Shown here: one piece after another, positions 10,322-20,589 of the stretch
How the letters are laid out: each line of letters opens with the position of its first letter
Numbering within the stretch: the first letter of the stretch is position 1
The notes under the pieces: model-generated
What the model was told of the DNA's origin: nothing
The model's input: only the letters and a program-made list of their open reading frames with translations
The model's database searches: none
Position numbers and translations under genes: made by a program
Assembly: GCA_949358305.1 (NCBI GenBank)
Contig: OX442314.1
Location: 39,343,211 to 39,407,210, forward strand
Source of the DNA: Strigamia acuminata
Lineage: Eukaryota; Arthropoda; Chilopoda; Geophilomorpha; Linotaeniidae
Direction: 5' to 3'
DNA length: 64,000 bases

Positions 10322-10526
10322 TATCATCGATAACTAGATTAAAGACGTTGCAGGTCGTTTCAAGCATCGCTTGATCCAACAATTTAACTTTAGGACTTGA
10401 CCTATCGTCGTTTGAAGAAGCAATCGAATTGTTATCCGAGTCGTTCAAATCTGAATCCGTTGCGGGTGTGAAAGAATTAGGTGCAGGAGAGTCCCACGTG
10501 GTCTTACCAGTTCTGGTCGCTGGCAT
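10322..10526 (-). pseudogene. gag: Gypsy Gag, N-terminal part (5' of the Tc1 insertion)
   Basis: Best ATG at 10526 gives MPATRTGKTTWDSPAPNSF and a Ser/Asp-rich stretch, then KLLDQAMLETTCNVFNLVID up to the Tc1 junction. An open frame runs upstream to 10619, but this Met starts the more Gag-like segment. The other side of the insertion continues at 8756. Identity rests on position and composition. Confidence 0.55.
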
Positions 10527-10619
10527 TGACACAATGTGACCAAAAGCAGGGCCGCAGCTTGCAAGGTGAACAAGTGGAATTAAGTCACGACCAATGAGAA
10601 GACAGGAGATTAGGCTCAA

Positions 10620-12724
10620 GTAGCCATTCTTGGGAGAGGAATTAGTGATGTCACTTCCCCCCCCTGGTTTCCCATTGGTAGAAAATTAAAATAATTCATA
10701 GCATCAATTTCCCAGAGTTCCAAGAAAATGTCGAAATTTGAAATTCCAATCATTCTCGAAAATTCCGAGATTTCCACATGTTTTTCTATTGTTTTCAGGT
10801 CGCCATCTTGATTTTTTGACAAAAAATAAAACTTTGACCAATATAAATGCCGAATTTTCTCCATTTCTGAAGAGAAACAACATTTTTTGAAAGCAAAATA
10901 GAAATTTGTTTGGAACTAGAAGTTCTGAACCAGATCAAAATGGTCTGATTCCACAAAAACATGACTTTTGTGCTTTTCTAAAAAAGCACGAAATCATGTC
11001 TGTAGAACTTCGAAATTTTCAAACCAGTTAATTTTATCATTGTTGGCAACAAATAACAAAATCAAACCGCGCTAGCGCGCAGACAAACCGATTCTTGATG
11101 CCTCGCAAGAAGAAACAGAGGAAGAAAGATAAGAAAATAAAAATAAAAAATTACAAAATACTGGGTGTTTTTTAATCTAAAAGACACTCAAAAAGTTCCA
11201 ATTTTTAGCAGAAGGTTTTTGCAGATATTTACACTACGGGGATATTGTTGCAATCTCTTCTTCTGCCCCAAGAGACCAACAAACGCGCCCGCTCACCCCT
11301 TTCGGAGACTCATTCCAGTCTGCACGAGGCTGCCTTTCGACAGAAACGTGCCTACACTGAGATGTCTGTTCATCCCAATGAAATGGTGTTTTTTGTGGAA
11401 CAGTCAGTTGCACTTAAAGTAAGAAGGAAATGCATCTTCTGTTCCTAGTCGCCTTGGGTCCCACCCTTCAGCCGCCATTGTGAAGCCATATCGCCCTCCA
11501 TTTGACGCTGTATACAACCCGGCATTTGAGGTGATTATTACCGCTGTCAGGTGTGGAGTCCCAAGAAAACCATGAAAATCATAGATAGGGAAGTTTAGAG
11601 AAAAAGTAAAAAATGAAAAAGATGTAAAAACAACTAATTTCCAAATTACAGAGATTGCTCCAGACTGTGGTTCGAGCACAGTCCTTTAACAAACTGCAGT
11701 AGCCCAGAAATCAAGCAAGAGTGAATAAAATTCAGAAACAAGAGTTACAGGCTAGATTCCCAATCTTTTTTCAAAGTTGGTAGCTACCTGAACGCACAGA
11801 TATCGTTCCTACGCCCTAACGAACTCTCTGTGCCATTTGAGCACTTCACCATCGGTATCCCCGTACCTCCGGCAGCTCTCCCTGCTGTCCGTGTCCCAAT
11901 TTCAGCAACTCTTGGGTTAAATACGTTAACTTGCAGTTGCCTACCAACCAGTACACGGGACAGGGTAGGATTATGACCGATGTGAACCCGGATGAGCGCC
12001 TTGAGCAGCCACAACGCAACCCATAAATTATGAGTCGCAACAAAAATCAAGGCAGTCTTCCCATGTGTGCGGACACTTCGCTGCTACTCGGGTCCAACTA
12101 CACGCCAACTCACCGCACGTGACTGTTCCCGCGCCAGCGACCACTAAGCTAGCAACCTGCATCCAAGCGACTAAACGTCCTACAAGAAATTTGGTGTCAC
12201 TCAAAGCTCAGTTCAACATCGCCTCCTCGCCCGGCCCATAATGGAACCAGTGATTGCAGCGTGGCACCTGGAATATGACCGCTTCTCCCCCGTGGGATTT
12301 GGTTTGCTGGTGGCCACCAGCGCGCCTCCTCCACGAATCGAGTTTGAATACGCTGCAGACTGTCCCATTACTTTTACTTGGGCTGCGCACCAAGAAATAA
12401 AAATAATAAAGAAGGTTTGGAATTATATTCCCCTCCCAACCACTCAGTTTTTTAGGCTAAGCTAGAAAGGAATAGAAGACCGTTGGAAAGTGTGGCTAGT
12501 GTAAGTCCCGGCTTGCCAGTACCCAGGCAAGCTGGACATGCAAAGCCACCAATTTTTGTCTGATCAGGGTCCAATGGTCAGCGATTAGCGGCCGTTTCGC
12601 CTGCTGACCCCCTGTCACAATCATGACCAAGGAAATTTCCCCCTCTAGTTGAAAGAAAAAATTCATTTAATATTGTGCTTCGCACAATCAGTAAATTAGA
12701 ATAGTATTCGCAAGAGAATTCAAA
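10620..12724. other. Long leader of the gypsy element with unexplained codon-like stretches
   Basis: 2.1 kb between primer site and gag. On the + strand (antisense to the element) several short frames have protein-like composition: VKPYRPPFDAVYNPAFEVII near 11475, EHFTIGIPVPPAALPAVRVP near 11845, and an ATG frame at 12241 (MEPVIAAWHLEYDRF...). I recognise none of them. There is also a C-run at 10658-10665 resembling the tract beside the 3' LTR. It could be captured foreign DNA, an old inserted element, or a genuine leader. Confidence 0.35.
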
Positions 12725-12742
12725 ATCCCGGACAGACCCCCA
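12725..12742 (-). other. Primer-binding site (proline-tRNA-like)
   Basis: Minus strand TGGGGGTCTGTCCGGGAT starts 2 nt inside the 5' LTR. It resembles the proline-tRNA primer site known from some retroviruses and gypsy elements, with a few mismatches to the version I remember; the exact tRNA is inferred. Confidence 0.7.
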
Positions 12743-12744
12743 AT

Positions 12745-13365
12745 TGTGAGTGTTCGGACAGACGCCACGTGGTCGGGGGAGAGCCACGGAGGCGCTGGAC
12801 GCACACACACGATAAAACAAACCACGAAATACACGGAGACACAATAGTTTTGGTTATTGGCTTTATTAGATGTCTAGGGGTATGATTGTAGTGTCCCATA
12901 GTGTATTTCCCAAGGCGGCGGTTCCTTCGAACCGCCCCTAATCAGACCGCGTGGCACGGCGGCCATCGGCCGCCATGACACACGAGGTCGGTAATCGGTT
13001 TTGGGCCACGCCGCCGAAGTTACGGTTAACGTCCGGCGGACGTGGCGCAACTGGACGCTCAGGTCCCGGCGGGCGACATCATCGCCACGCCGATAGTTTG
13101 GGTTATCTCAATAGCCAGTTTTGGAGGCGGTCGCAACACGACCGTTCGCCTTGCTGGTTGATCAACAACTCTCTTGTCCCTACGGGGACCAACCACTTCC
13201 GGAAGGGCGACTTCCGGGGCCTGATCCTGCTTGACCAAAGGCCCGCAGCTCCACCTGGTTGCGGAGGACCGCAACAGGCTGCGCGAGATACGAGAGGCGC
13301 TGGAGCTGCGCCAAGTGCATTGCCGTTGCAGTGCAGCGACCCGTGCGCAGGGGCAGCTGGTCACA
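12745..13365 (-). repeat. 5' LTR of the gypsy element
   Basis: 621 bp copy of 1030-1651. Promoter and transcription start of the element should lie here on the minus strand. It is followed directly by the primer-binding site. Confidence 0.95.
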
Positions 13366-13385
13366 AAAAAGTATTCACATACGCG

Positions 13386-13428
13386 ACGTCGCGGTTAAGA
13401 ATACCTTTTTTATTCTTAACCGCGACAT
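13386..13428. repeat. 18-bp inverted repeat, partner of 937-979
   Basis: Arms 13386-13403 and 13411-13428 pair with one mismatch around a 7-nt loop. They share the GTCGCGGTTAAGAAT core with the repeat at 937-979. Confidence 0.75.
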
Positions 13429-13603
13429 CAGGCATATGAATATCGCGCGTATTATAGAGTCCCGTTCTGTAACTCAATGTTTGAAAAGTTAAACTTGTTT
13501 TATTTTAACCATTATTTACCATTTCTTGAAAAACAAAAATGATTTTATCAAATAAAATTTATTGAATAGATTAAACAGTGTTTTTATTTAAAAATATTTC
13601 GTC

Positions 13604-14080
13604 TTATTTGGTTAGTAAAGGTGCTTCTAAATTGGCTAAAATACAACCAACAGTCCAAATTTGGTTAATTGTTCCTATCATGCTTAATGGTATTATTACA
13701 GATAAAATTTTATACTTTTTAATTCTTTTCATTGCCCGTTCTACATGAACTCTCAAACGAGCAATTTGCTTAGTTGCCCTGACATTTTCCTCACTCATTT
13801 GCTGCAGTGATGAGGCAATTGGTGGGATTACCAAATTGACACCAGAATCTTTTATCATATCACTGATTGTAAACCTTTATCGGCCATAATTTCATCAGTT
13901 TCAAGTAACTCTTTCAAATCAATTTTCATTTTAATAACATCAAAAAATCCACTGTCTACATATTTCCTTATCACTAATGGAGCCATCCATTAACTGAGAA
14001 ATAAAAATTATTCCCCCTCGCTGATCTACTCCAACTAAGCCTTTATAAGTAATACTACTCTTGACGTTTACAACCAATTT
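13604..14080 (-). pseudogene. PIF/ISL2EU-like DDE transposase fragment
   Basis: Minus strand reads KGLVGVDQRGGIIFISQLMD, GSISDKEI and, after frame shifts, ADKGFTISDMI-type sequence, VIPPIASSLQQMSEENVRAT, IARLRVHVERAMKRIKKYKI and a terminal LANLEAPLLTK. This is the C-terminal half of a DDE_Tnp_4 transposase (PIF/Harbinger or the THAP-linked ISL2EU branch): GSxSD followed by the RxHVERA motif. At least one frameshift near 13870-13990 breaks it; the clean part is 13604-13858. No TIRs located. Confidence 0.75.
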
Positions 14081-14130
14081 ATTTCTATTTAACACACTAT
14101 AAATCCTTCCTTTTTTGCAGTGAGAGTCGT

Positions 14131-14440
14131 GAGTATTGCACTATTAATACTCACATTGGCCTTTTTCGAGTGAACCGCCTGTTCTACGAAATCTCGTCGG
14201 CACCAGCAATTTTTCAAAGGATTATGGACTTGCTGACGGCCCGGGTGGGTAACACCCAACCATACATCGACGATTCGGCCGTAACTGGAAAGACGAACAC
14301 GATTCACCTCCAAAATTTGGACCAGCTCCTTGCCACATTTGATAAATCTGGCATGACTCTAAATCGAGATAAATGTACATTTTTACAACAAGTTTTGAGG
14401 TTGAATATTTCAAAGGCAGGAATTTCACCTACTCAATCTT
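14131..14440 (+). pseudogene. Gypsy reverse-transcriptase fragment
   Basis: Reads THIGLFRVNRLFYEISSAPA, IFQRIMD, then YIDDSAVTG (RT active site), LDQLLATFDKSGMTLN-type palm sequence and ISKAGISPT-like connection. It is a piece of a gypsy RT of a different, Mag-like lineage from the 1-13 kb element. It runs in frame straight into P-element sequence at about 14440, making a chimeric ORF (14170-14625). Confidence 0.8.
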
Positions 14441-14605
14441 TTAATGGTTTTGCTGATTTTGGTGATTTAACTTCCGAAGAATCCAAAACACAATTGGCAA
14501 ATCATGCTTTTGTCTTCATATTTGTGCCATTATTAGAAAAATGGGTGCAACCTGTTGCTTGTTTTGCAGCAAGTGGTGCAACATCACACTTCCAAAATAG
14601 AAGTC
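14440..14605 (+). pseudogene. P-element transposase fragment 1
   Basis: SFNGFADFGDLTSEESKTQL, ANHAFVFIFVPLLEKWVQPV, ACFAASGATS match the RNase H-like core of P-element/THAP9 transposases and are very close to 15534-15690. Truncated soon after; a C-run follows at 14640-14652. Confidence 0.8.
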
Positions 14606-14871
14606 ACCAAACACCCCCGCAATAAACCAGCTTTCAAGTCCCCCCCCCCCCGTTGACACAAAAGAACTAAGATCAGATTAAAAACTTCAAAGACTTATCC
14701 CGAACCGCTAATAAAAACTCCAAAACATATCAAATTCATAGCTGACATTTCAAAAATAGTAAACCAAATGTTAACAAATAAACAACTATTTTCCAACGAA
14801 ACATAAATACCTAAAAACCACCTAGGACAAGAGTTGATGCAGCCACACTTAGAAGTTCAAGAAGTGAAGAC

Positions 14872-16110
14872 ATGGAAACTCAACCCAGTGTGCAGAATGA
14901 AGTTACAGAAAATGAACCCAGTATGCAGAATGAAGATGTTTTTACAGAAGAGCTAAGGGAACAATTGGTTAGCATAGAGAAAAAGATTTCCTAATTGCAA
15001 AAAAGAAATGAATTATTGCAACAACGACTCAAATGTTCCAACACCTTAAAAGCCAGATATTTAAAGCAAAGGAATGAGTCACAGCAGAAACTCAGAAAAA
15101 TGAAAACAATTCATAAACAACAATCAAAGCCTACTAATCCAGTGATACACAACAAATACAGAATGGTGTTAGAGATGATGGTGAAGAAGTCAAAATGTTT
15201 TCAATCAAAGAAGGGGACAAATGGAATGAGATACAGTGATCATTTTTTGCTAGAAAGTGCTTTACTTCGTATAAAATAGCCAAAGGGATACATGCACTGC
15301 TTGAAACATGAACTTTTACCCCTTCCCTCACCCAGAAAGCTAGAACAATTGATAAGTGGATTGAAATGCAGTTATGGAATCAATACAAATTCATTACTTG
15401 CAATAGCTAACAACTTTGAAGCAAAAGCTGCTAATCAGCGAATCGCTGACAGCTGACAGCGATCTGGAGTTCAGGAGTTGTCATCTTTGATGAAGTTAAA
15501 TTACGTGAGACTGTTGATTTTGACAAAAGCCAAATGAGCTTCAATGGATTTGTGAATTTGGGTGAATGTACACCAGAGAAGAAGAAAACACAACTAGCAG
15601 ATCATGCACTAGTCTTCATGTTTGTGCCATTTCTGGAAAATTGGGTACAGCCTGTTGCTTGTTTTGCTGCTCGAGGGGCAACTTCAGGAACAATTTTAGC
15701 AAAGTTAATTTTAAGTGTGATTCTCGAATTAGAAAATTCTTCTGCCCGAGTAATGGGGATAACTTGGGATGGTGCTTCAACTAACAAAAAAGCATGGAAA
15801 GAATTGGGTATCAATGTAAAGATTAATGCTGTAATAAATAAATTTGCCAATCCAATCCAAATGAGTGTTAACAGAGCTGTGCAAATAAGTATTTACATGT
15901 GTCTAATAAATGCTATATAGGATTAGTAATTACTTATTTTTATTTTTTTAGCTGTTAAGTGGACCAACAGCTCGTGGGCTTTATCACTACAGAAATAGTG
16001 GAGGTGTAGCATTTGCTGGAAGTGAAAACACAGAAATGTTTGTCGACCACATGAATACTATTTTTGATATTTTAAATGCTAAATTGCCAAAGCAAGGTTT
16101 AAGATGAGTA
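14872..16110 (+). pseudogene. P-element (THAP9-like) transposase copy 2
   Basis: ATG at 14872 (METQPSVQNEVTENEPSMQN) opens a coiled-coil region, interrupted in frame by TAA at 14992-14994 and again at 15277-15279, then HELLPLPSPRKLEQLISGLK, the catalytic FDEVKLRETVDF (about 15490), HALVFMFVPFLENWVQPVAC, ITWDGASTNKKAWKELGI and, past a non-coding gap around 15900-15955 that may be an intron, TARGLYHYRNSGGVAFAGSE and FVDHMNTIFDILNAKLPKQG. Order and motifs follow the P-element superfamily. No THAP domain is attached here. Stops and missing parts make it a pseudogene. Confidence 0.82.
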
Positions 16111-16115
16111 CAAAA

Positions 16116-16535
16116 ACATCATACCTGGCACACACTTTATCAGATGCCACAATTCCCACATGATGTAAATGAGGCTCTCAAATAGTTCATCCAAGGATAA
16201 AATTAAAAATTGTTCAGGCAATTCGGGAACATTTATTAAGCTATACTTTGTATACAGTATATATGCTGTAATGTATACAATATATTTTAATAAATTTAAT
16301 TAATGTATTGTAAAAATAATAGATACCTATCCAACAACACAGCAATACGTCCAAGTTGCATTAGAAATTGTAAGGAAGATGCCATATCTTTGTGATACTT
16401 CTAACTCTGGATTTGTAAGTACAAAGTAATGAAATCAAATTAGGATATTGGAAAGGCTAGTTAAGAAACCAATTCAAAAATTATCGAAAGACAAATTCAT
16501 CTGCTGAAGTTCAGATCAGGAAACAGAAGTACGCA
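16116..16535 (+). pseudogene. SAMD3-like exons, copy 1
   Basis: Near-duplicate of 42588-43050. Exon pieces WHTLYQMPQFPHDVNEALK, PTTQQYVQVALEIVRKMPYL and (with a TAG stop) LRNQFKNYRKTNSSAEVQI are separated by intron-like DNA with a GTAAGT donor after GF. The pattern W...FP..., PTxxQYxxVA and W...L..KFKNxR resembles SAMD3-like proteins that travel with transposons. The stop in the last exon and lost flanks indicate decay; the 42.6-kb copy is better preserved. Confidence 0.5.
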
Positions 16536-16646
16536 CCTGTCTACTCGTCTTCCGAATTTTCTCCGTGATTTTTGAGACAGAAAACGAACGACTTATCCAC
16601 TAAGTAGAATTTTGTGAAAACCTAGGAGACCCTAAGCTTTCAACAA

Positions 16647-16814
16647 ATGGGTCCAAACAAACACCACTCTAAAAAGAGTCACCGTCGTCACCGACGTAGC
16701 CCGAGTTCGAGCTCGTCTACTTCGACAGAGGATGAACATCAACGTTCCGCTGAGCGTAACCAAATGAGGCAGCAAAAAAAAACCCAAAGAAATGCGCTAG
16801 AAACCATCAGCTAA
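16647..16814 (+). CDS. Zinc-ribbon family, N-terminal fragment
   Basis: 55-residue ORF beginning MGPNKHHSKKSHRRHRRSPS, followed by a Ser/Thr run, EDEHQRSAERNQMRQQ, and ending at TAA 16812. The SSS...DE..RRSAE..QMR stretch matches the start of the larger zinc-ribbon ORF at 58867. The rest of that protein is absent here, so this is a truncated copy. The basic head looks like a nuclear-localisation or nucleic-acid-binding tail (inference). Confidence 0.45.
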   Translation: MGPNKHHSKKSHRRHRRSPSSSSSTSTEDEHQRSAERNQMRQQKKTQRNALETIS

Positions 16815-17140
16815 GCAACTGAGTTTAGCTATAAATTTTGTCAGTGCGAAAGCTTACTGGATCTTCAAGAGCTATCGAAACATTTCCTGCAAGACCAGAA
16901 ATGAATCCAGCTCTTTTATCATATCTAAAAAAATGGCTGCATGTATGGATCAAGATAAATACAAGAAAGGATGCCAGCTGGAAAGTTTATTCCCATGTAA
17001 GTATTGTTTGTGGAACAAGAAAATATTTTAAAAATTTGCCTGTGCTGATTATTATTTTTTGTTCTTACAGTTAAAGATAATTATAAAAAGGGGAGAAAAT
17101 TGCAATTTCTCCAATACACATAGTACAACATTATGAAAAT

Positions 17141-17530
17141 TTGAATTGCCCCTTGATCCCAGCAATGAAATGCGAGGCAATGGCTGAATCCAGTATTGTT
17201 GTTGGGGAAATATTGTCATCAGTCAAGGTCGAGTGTGCAGTCACAAAAAAACGTATTTTTACTTTGCTGTACGATGCTTTAAACAATTATCAACGATTCC
17301 AAAACTACGCAACAATCAGCCCAAATGATGGGCCAATTCGATTAATACCGATAAATTCCCTTTCAGCTTTGACAGAAATTCAAAATAATTTTTACTTTGA
17401 TAAAATCGCAGTCACTTGTGACGAAATACTTCGAACTGCTGCAGGGACCATTCGTCAAAATGATTTTTGTTGGAAAAGAATGCGATTATTTCGAATCACA
17501 AGCACCAAAGCACATTCAGTTAAAGCATGT
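17141..17530 (+). pseudogene. YqaJ-like nuclease, N-terminal part
   Basis: Open frame ends ...RTAAGTIRQNDFCWKRMRLF then RITSTKAHSVKACT. W..MR..RITS is the hallmark start of the YqaJ/exonuclease fold in transposon proteins. The preceding 100 residues are not recognised. It runs into the left edge of the Kolobok-like repeat at about 17543 (sequence shared with 44900), so the catalytic half is missing. Upstream DNA 16838-17075 may hold another exon (open frame, good donor AT/GTAAGT at about 16996) but I cannot assign it. Confidence 0.5.
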
Positions 17531-17613
17531 ACCGTAAGCAAGACATGAAGTTACATGCGGAAATAAATACAAATGTTATTTTAAAATTATGCCAATTTTT
17601 GCTCTTTTTTCAG

Positions 17614-18028
17614 ATACAACAAAAAAAATATACCTGAAAATTTCGTGGTTTCACTACAGAGATTGTTTCTCTTGTTTAATATCTGCCATGTGTGCGGCGC
17701 AAAAGATGTTTATGCAACAATTGAAAAAGTTATGGGACCAGTGATAACATTAAATCAAAATTGCATTTATTGCAACAAGACATTTCGATGGTCAAGTTGT
17801 CAATTTATTGGCAGGTCACCAATTAGAAATGTAGAAATAGCAGCAGCTATTTTATTTAGTGGTGCTTTACCTAGTAAAGGCCTCGAATTATTTAGAATAA
17901 TGAAAGTAGCTACCATCTCGATACGCACTTTTCACAAGGTTCAAACTGATATTTTGCAAGTTGCAGTTGACAGAATTAAAAACAGATGATGAATTAACTT
18001 TAACTGGGGATGGCCGCTCAGCTCAGTG
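17614..18028 (+). pseudogene. Kolobok-like DDE transposase fragment, copy 1
   Basis: After a TTTTTTCAG acceptor it reads FVVSLQRLFLLFNICHVCGA, CIYCNKTFRWSSCQFIGRSP, AAAILFSGALPSKGLELFRI and, after a ~35-nt deletion shifting the frame, LTLTGDGRS. This is the Cys-rich region plus first catalytic Asp (GDGR) of a DDE transposase family that I associate with Kolobok/THAP elements. About 95% identical to 44970-45412. Confidence 0.65.
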
Positions 18029-18309
18029 AACTTGACCTTTAAAATAAAATTATTGAACTTTTAGTACAATGGGAAAATTATGATTTCTTTGATCGTTTAT
18101 TGCAGTGTGACTAACAAAATGGCGGACTAAAAATTGTTCCAAAATTAATGTATTAATTATGTGGTTAAATTGGAATTAGCCTGCAGGAAAGGTGGAGAGG
18201 ACGTTGGGAATTAAAACAAAGGGGAAAGTTGAGACTTGTAAAACCAGAGGAATAAAATAATATTTTAAACAACCGACTTTGCTCACGTACTGTACAACAG
18301 TGTAGATTA

Positions 18310-20230
18310 TTCTATATAGAATTCCCAAAAGAAAAAAAATATATTTCTCAACATAATTTCTTTTGCACAAGAGTGATTTGCTTGTGTAAATATTAATAAA
18401 TTGCTACGTGTCGCCCCACGTAATTGCCTAGGCGCGAATCACACTGTCGCGCCGAGTACACATCAGCGGTAAAACGTCGTAGAAATTATCAACGATTAAA
18501 AAATCCAGAGAAAACGAAGGAAATTCGGGTCGAAAGCAACCACGACCGCGCGATGTGGATATCGTAGCAATTCCCGCTGACGACTCAATCGCTGCTCAAT
18601 GAATAAACCAAAATGAATCAACACCAAGTGGAAAAAAGATGATGCGAATGAATGAAATCATTGACGAAGTTGAGAGAACAGACGATCCGAACATTGAAAA
18701 TAGGAAACACCGAATTCGCAAGTTTGGATCCGGGGGAGTGGGTCAGTTCTTTTATCATCGTTGAATTTTCAATTGATAACAAAAAATGAAAAAATGCAAA
18801 TGTAACATCTGCGTAGGAATGCAGTCTTGCAATACAGTCATGTAAATGCCACATTATGCAGGCTTACAATACATGAACATGTAAATGCCATATTCATGAA
18901 CGAAAGGAATGAATGGGGGCTAACAATACAATAAAAATTGTAAATGCCACATTCTTGAAAGTAAGGGATGTGGGGGGCTAACAATACATTCAGAAATGTA
19001 AATGCCACATTCAGGAAAGAATGTTACAATGCAACAAGATGATGTGACAGGACTTTTCAAATGACCAGAGCTCTCTTCTGGTTCCACTGAGACTTGTCAA
19101 GTCATCAGTTTATCCAGGGGTGACCACGTGGAGGTAGAGAGTTGGGTTTTACACCCCCGAGAACAAATCAACAATTTACCACTTATGTGATGTTGGAACG
19201 AACCGGAATGTTTACAACATAAATTTGGCAGAAAATTCACATTTTGACTCATCTGGAAAACTGAACATATAAACCTAGTAAATGTGACTTCTGAATGGTG
19301 ATTGGTTTCAAGGAGGTTTTTCCCCTCATGAGCGCGAACCTCGAACCTTGACCCGAACACGATACACCGACGTCACTCGACTCAAGGACAAAGGTCGTCG
19401 TTCTTGCTGCAGATGGCTTCGATAACAAAGAAGAATTTAAACATTCCAGGCCATTAAACACTGAAATAAATATAAAATAAAATAAAATAAACGTGAATTT
19501 GTAATCCAATAGGTAATTTAGGGTTACGGGTGATACGAACAAATCAACAATTTACCACTTATGTTTTGTTGGAACGAACCGGCATGTTTACAGCATCAAT
19601 TTCTCAGAAAATTCGCATTTTAACTCATCAAGAAAACTGCGAACATAAAAACTTAGTAAATGTGACTTGTAAATGGTGTCAAGCAGGTTTCTCCCCTAAT
19701 AAGCGCGAACACAATACAACGAGGTCACTGGAGTCAAGGACAAAGGTGCAGATGGCTTCAATCACAAAGAAAAAGTTAAACATATCACGCTAAATGGCCC
19801 AAAACACTGAAATAAATAGATGAAGAAAAAAAATAAACGTGAAATGGTTATTCAATAATTAATTTAGGCTTTCGGGTGATGTGTACAAAAACTTACCTCT
19901 AGTTTGTTGTGAGAAAGAAATAAGCAGTTTGTGTGAAATTAAAAGAGAATAAAACCACTGGAATTAGAGTAAAACTTAGAAGGAAAAGGTCAAAATTTAA
20001 AGTAAAATTCAAGCTAAACCAACTAAAACACCACGACAAGCCCAACTCGTCCTTCAACGGCTCAGCCTGGTCGGAGAACTAACGCTGCTACGGGGTTTAC
20101 ATACGTAAATCACGGTGAACCGTTCTCTGCAGAACGAATCTTTCTTCCCCCAACGTATGTATGGTAGCCTAGAAGGACCGTTGAAACTGACTGAAAGGAA
20201 GATATCAAGGAGGAAAGTTTGTGTTGTTTA
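18310..20230. repeat. Large interspersed repeat, copy A
   Basis: Collinear with 52275-54000. Shared landmarks: the CACGTAATTGCCTAGGCGCG block (about 18418), a piece of a SWIM-protein gene (RKQPRPRDVDIVAIPADDS at about 18525-18590), a run of degenerate units each with AATGCCACATT (18790-19040), the GTTTATCCAGGGGTGACCAC block (about 19108), two diverged copies of a segment starting at CAAATCAACAATTTACCACT (19166, 19545), and the 175-bp RNA-like module at 20050. No transposase is visible, so it is probably non-autonomous or a decayed composite. Confidence 0.7.
20050..20225 (+). other. Conserved 175-bp structured module, copy A
   Basis: Related to two nearly identical tandem copies at 53565-53737 and 53818-53990. 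It can fold with nested stems: TTCAACGG/CCGTTGAA at the ends, ACATACGT/ACGTATGT inside, and hairpin CGTTCT-CTGC-AGAACG at the centre. Not matched to any RNA class I know. Confidence 0.4.
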
Positions 20231-20589
20231 ATTCATCGTGAAATTTAAAAAAGAAAATAAATGGAAGTAAAAAAAATAAAATCGGAAAGTGCAAGCCTTA
20301 AATTGAGAATTCAGTAATTTTGAAATAAAATTAGGACTAACTCAGTTTACACAAGTACAAACAAATATATCATCAAAATGAAATAATTATTTATTTTATT
20401 GTAAAAACGAGTTATAATTCCAATTGATTACTTCAAAATAAGTTCATCGATTGCCCATTTTTTAAATCACTCATGTTTTTACAGGGTGTTGTTGGTCAAC
20501 GTGTATAAATTTGCGATGACATTGGATAAAAAATATTGATCTTTAGAGTGCATTTATAAGGCACAGAAACGCACGATTTAAGAGAATTA

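Larger units (their letters stand above)
1030..13365 (-). mobile_element. Ty3/gypsy LTR retrotransposon with three ORFs (nested host of a Tc1 element)
   Basis: Complete minus-strand element: 5' LTR 12745-13365, primer site 12725-12742, gag 10526-7367 (interrupted), pol 7343-3633, ORF3 3412-2147, polypurine tract 1652-1663, 3' LTR 1030-1651. Both LTRs run TG...CA. Short A-runs flank both ends (1026-1029 and 13366-13369), consistent with a 4-bp target duplication but weakly diagnostic. The LTRs differ by about one substitution and one 1-base indel over 621 bp, so the insertion is young. The 2.1-kb stretch between primer site and gag is unusually long. Gag is disabled by the Tc1 insertion; pol and ORF3 are open. 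Confidence 0.9.
408..13454. mobile_element. Outer TIR (MITE-like) element, split by the gypsy insertion
   Basis: The left end at 410-424 (ATACGCGCGATATTC) is the exact inverted copy of the right end at 13438-13452, and each end is flanked by TA (408-409, 13453-13454). Without the inserted gypsy element (1030-13365) it would be about 710 bp. It has no transposase-like frame and contains several internal GC-rich inverted repeats, so it looks non-autonomous. A TA target duplication suggests a Tc1/mariner-type mobiliser, but that is inferred from two bases only. Confidence 0.5.

Noticed and set aside
10652-10672. Second polypurine tract and LTR start in the gypsy leader
   Set aside because: The C-run resembles the true tract, but no second LTR-length repeat follows it, so it is probably chance.
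14640-14652. C-runs here, at 28330-28345 and 37508-37520
   Set aside because: Simple homopolymers; no array or origin structure around them.
18790-19040. Possible CRISPR-like array of AATGCCACATT units
   Set aside because: Units are degenerate, spacers share sequence with one another, and the setting is eukaryotic repeat DNA.
20050-20225. tRNA-derived SINE with A and B boxes in the structured module
   Set aside because: An A-box-like TAGCCTAGAAGG and a B-box-like GAACGAATC exist but in the wrong order for either strand.
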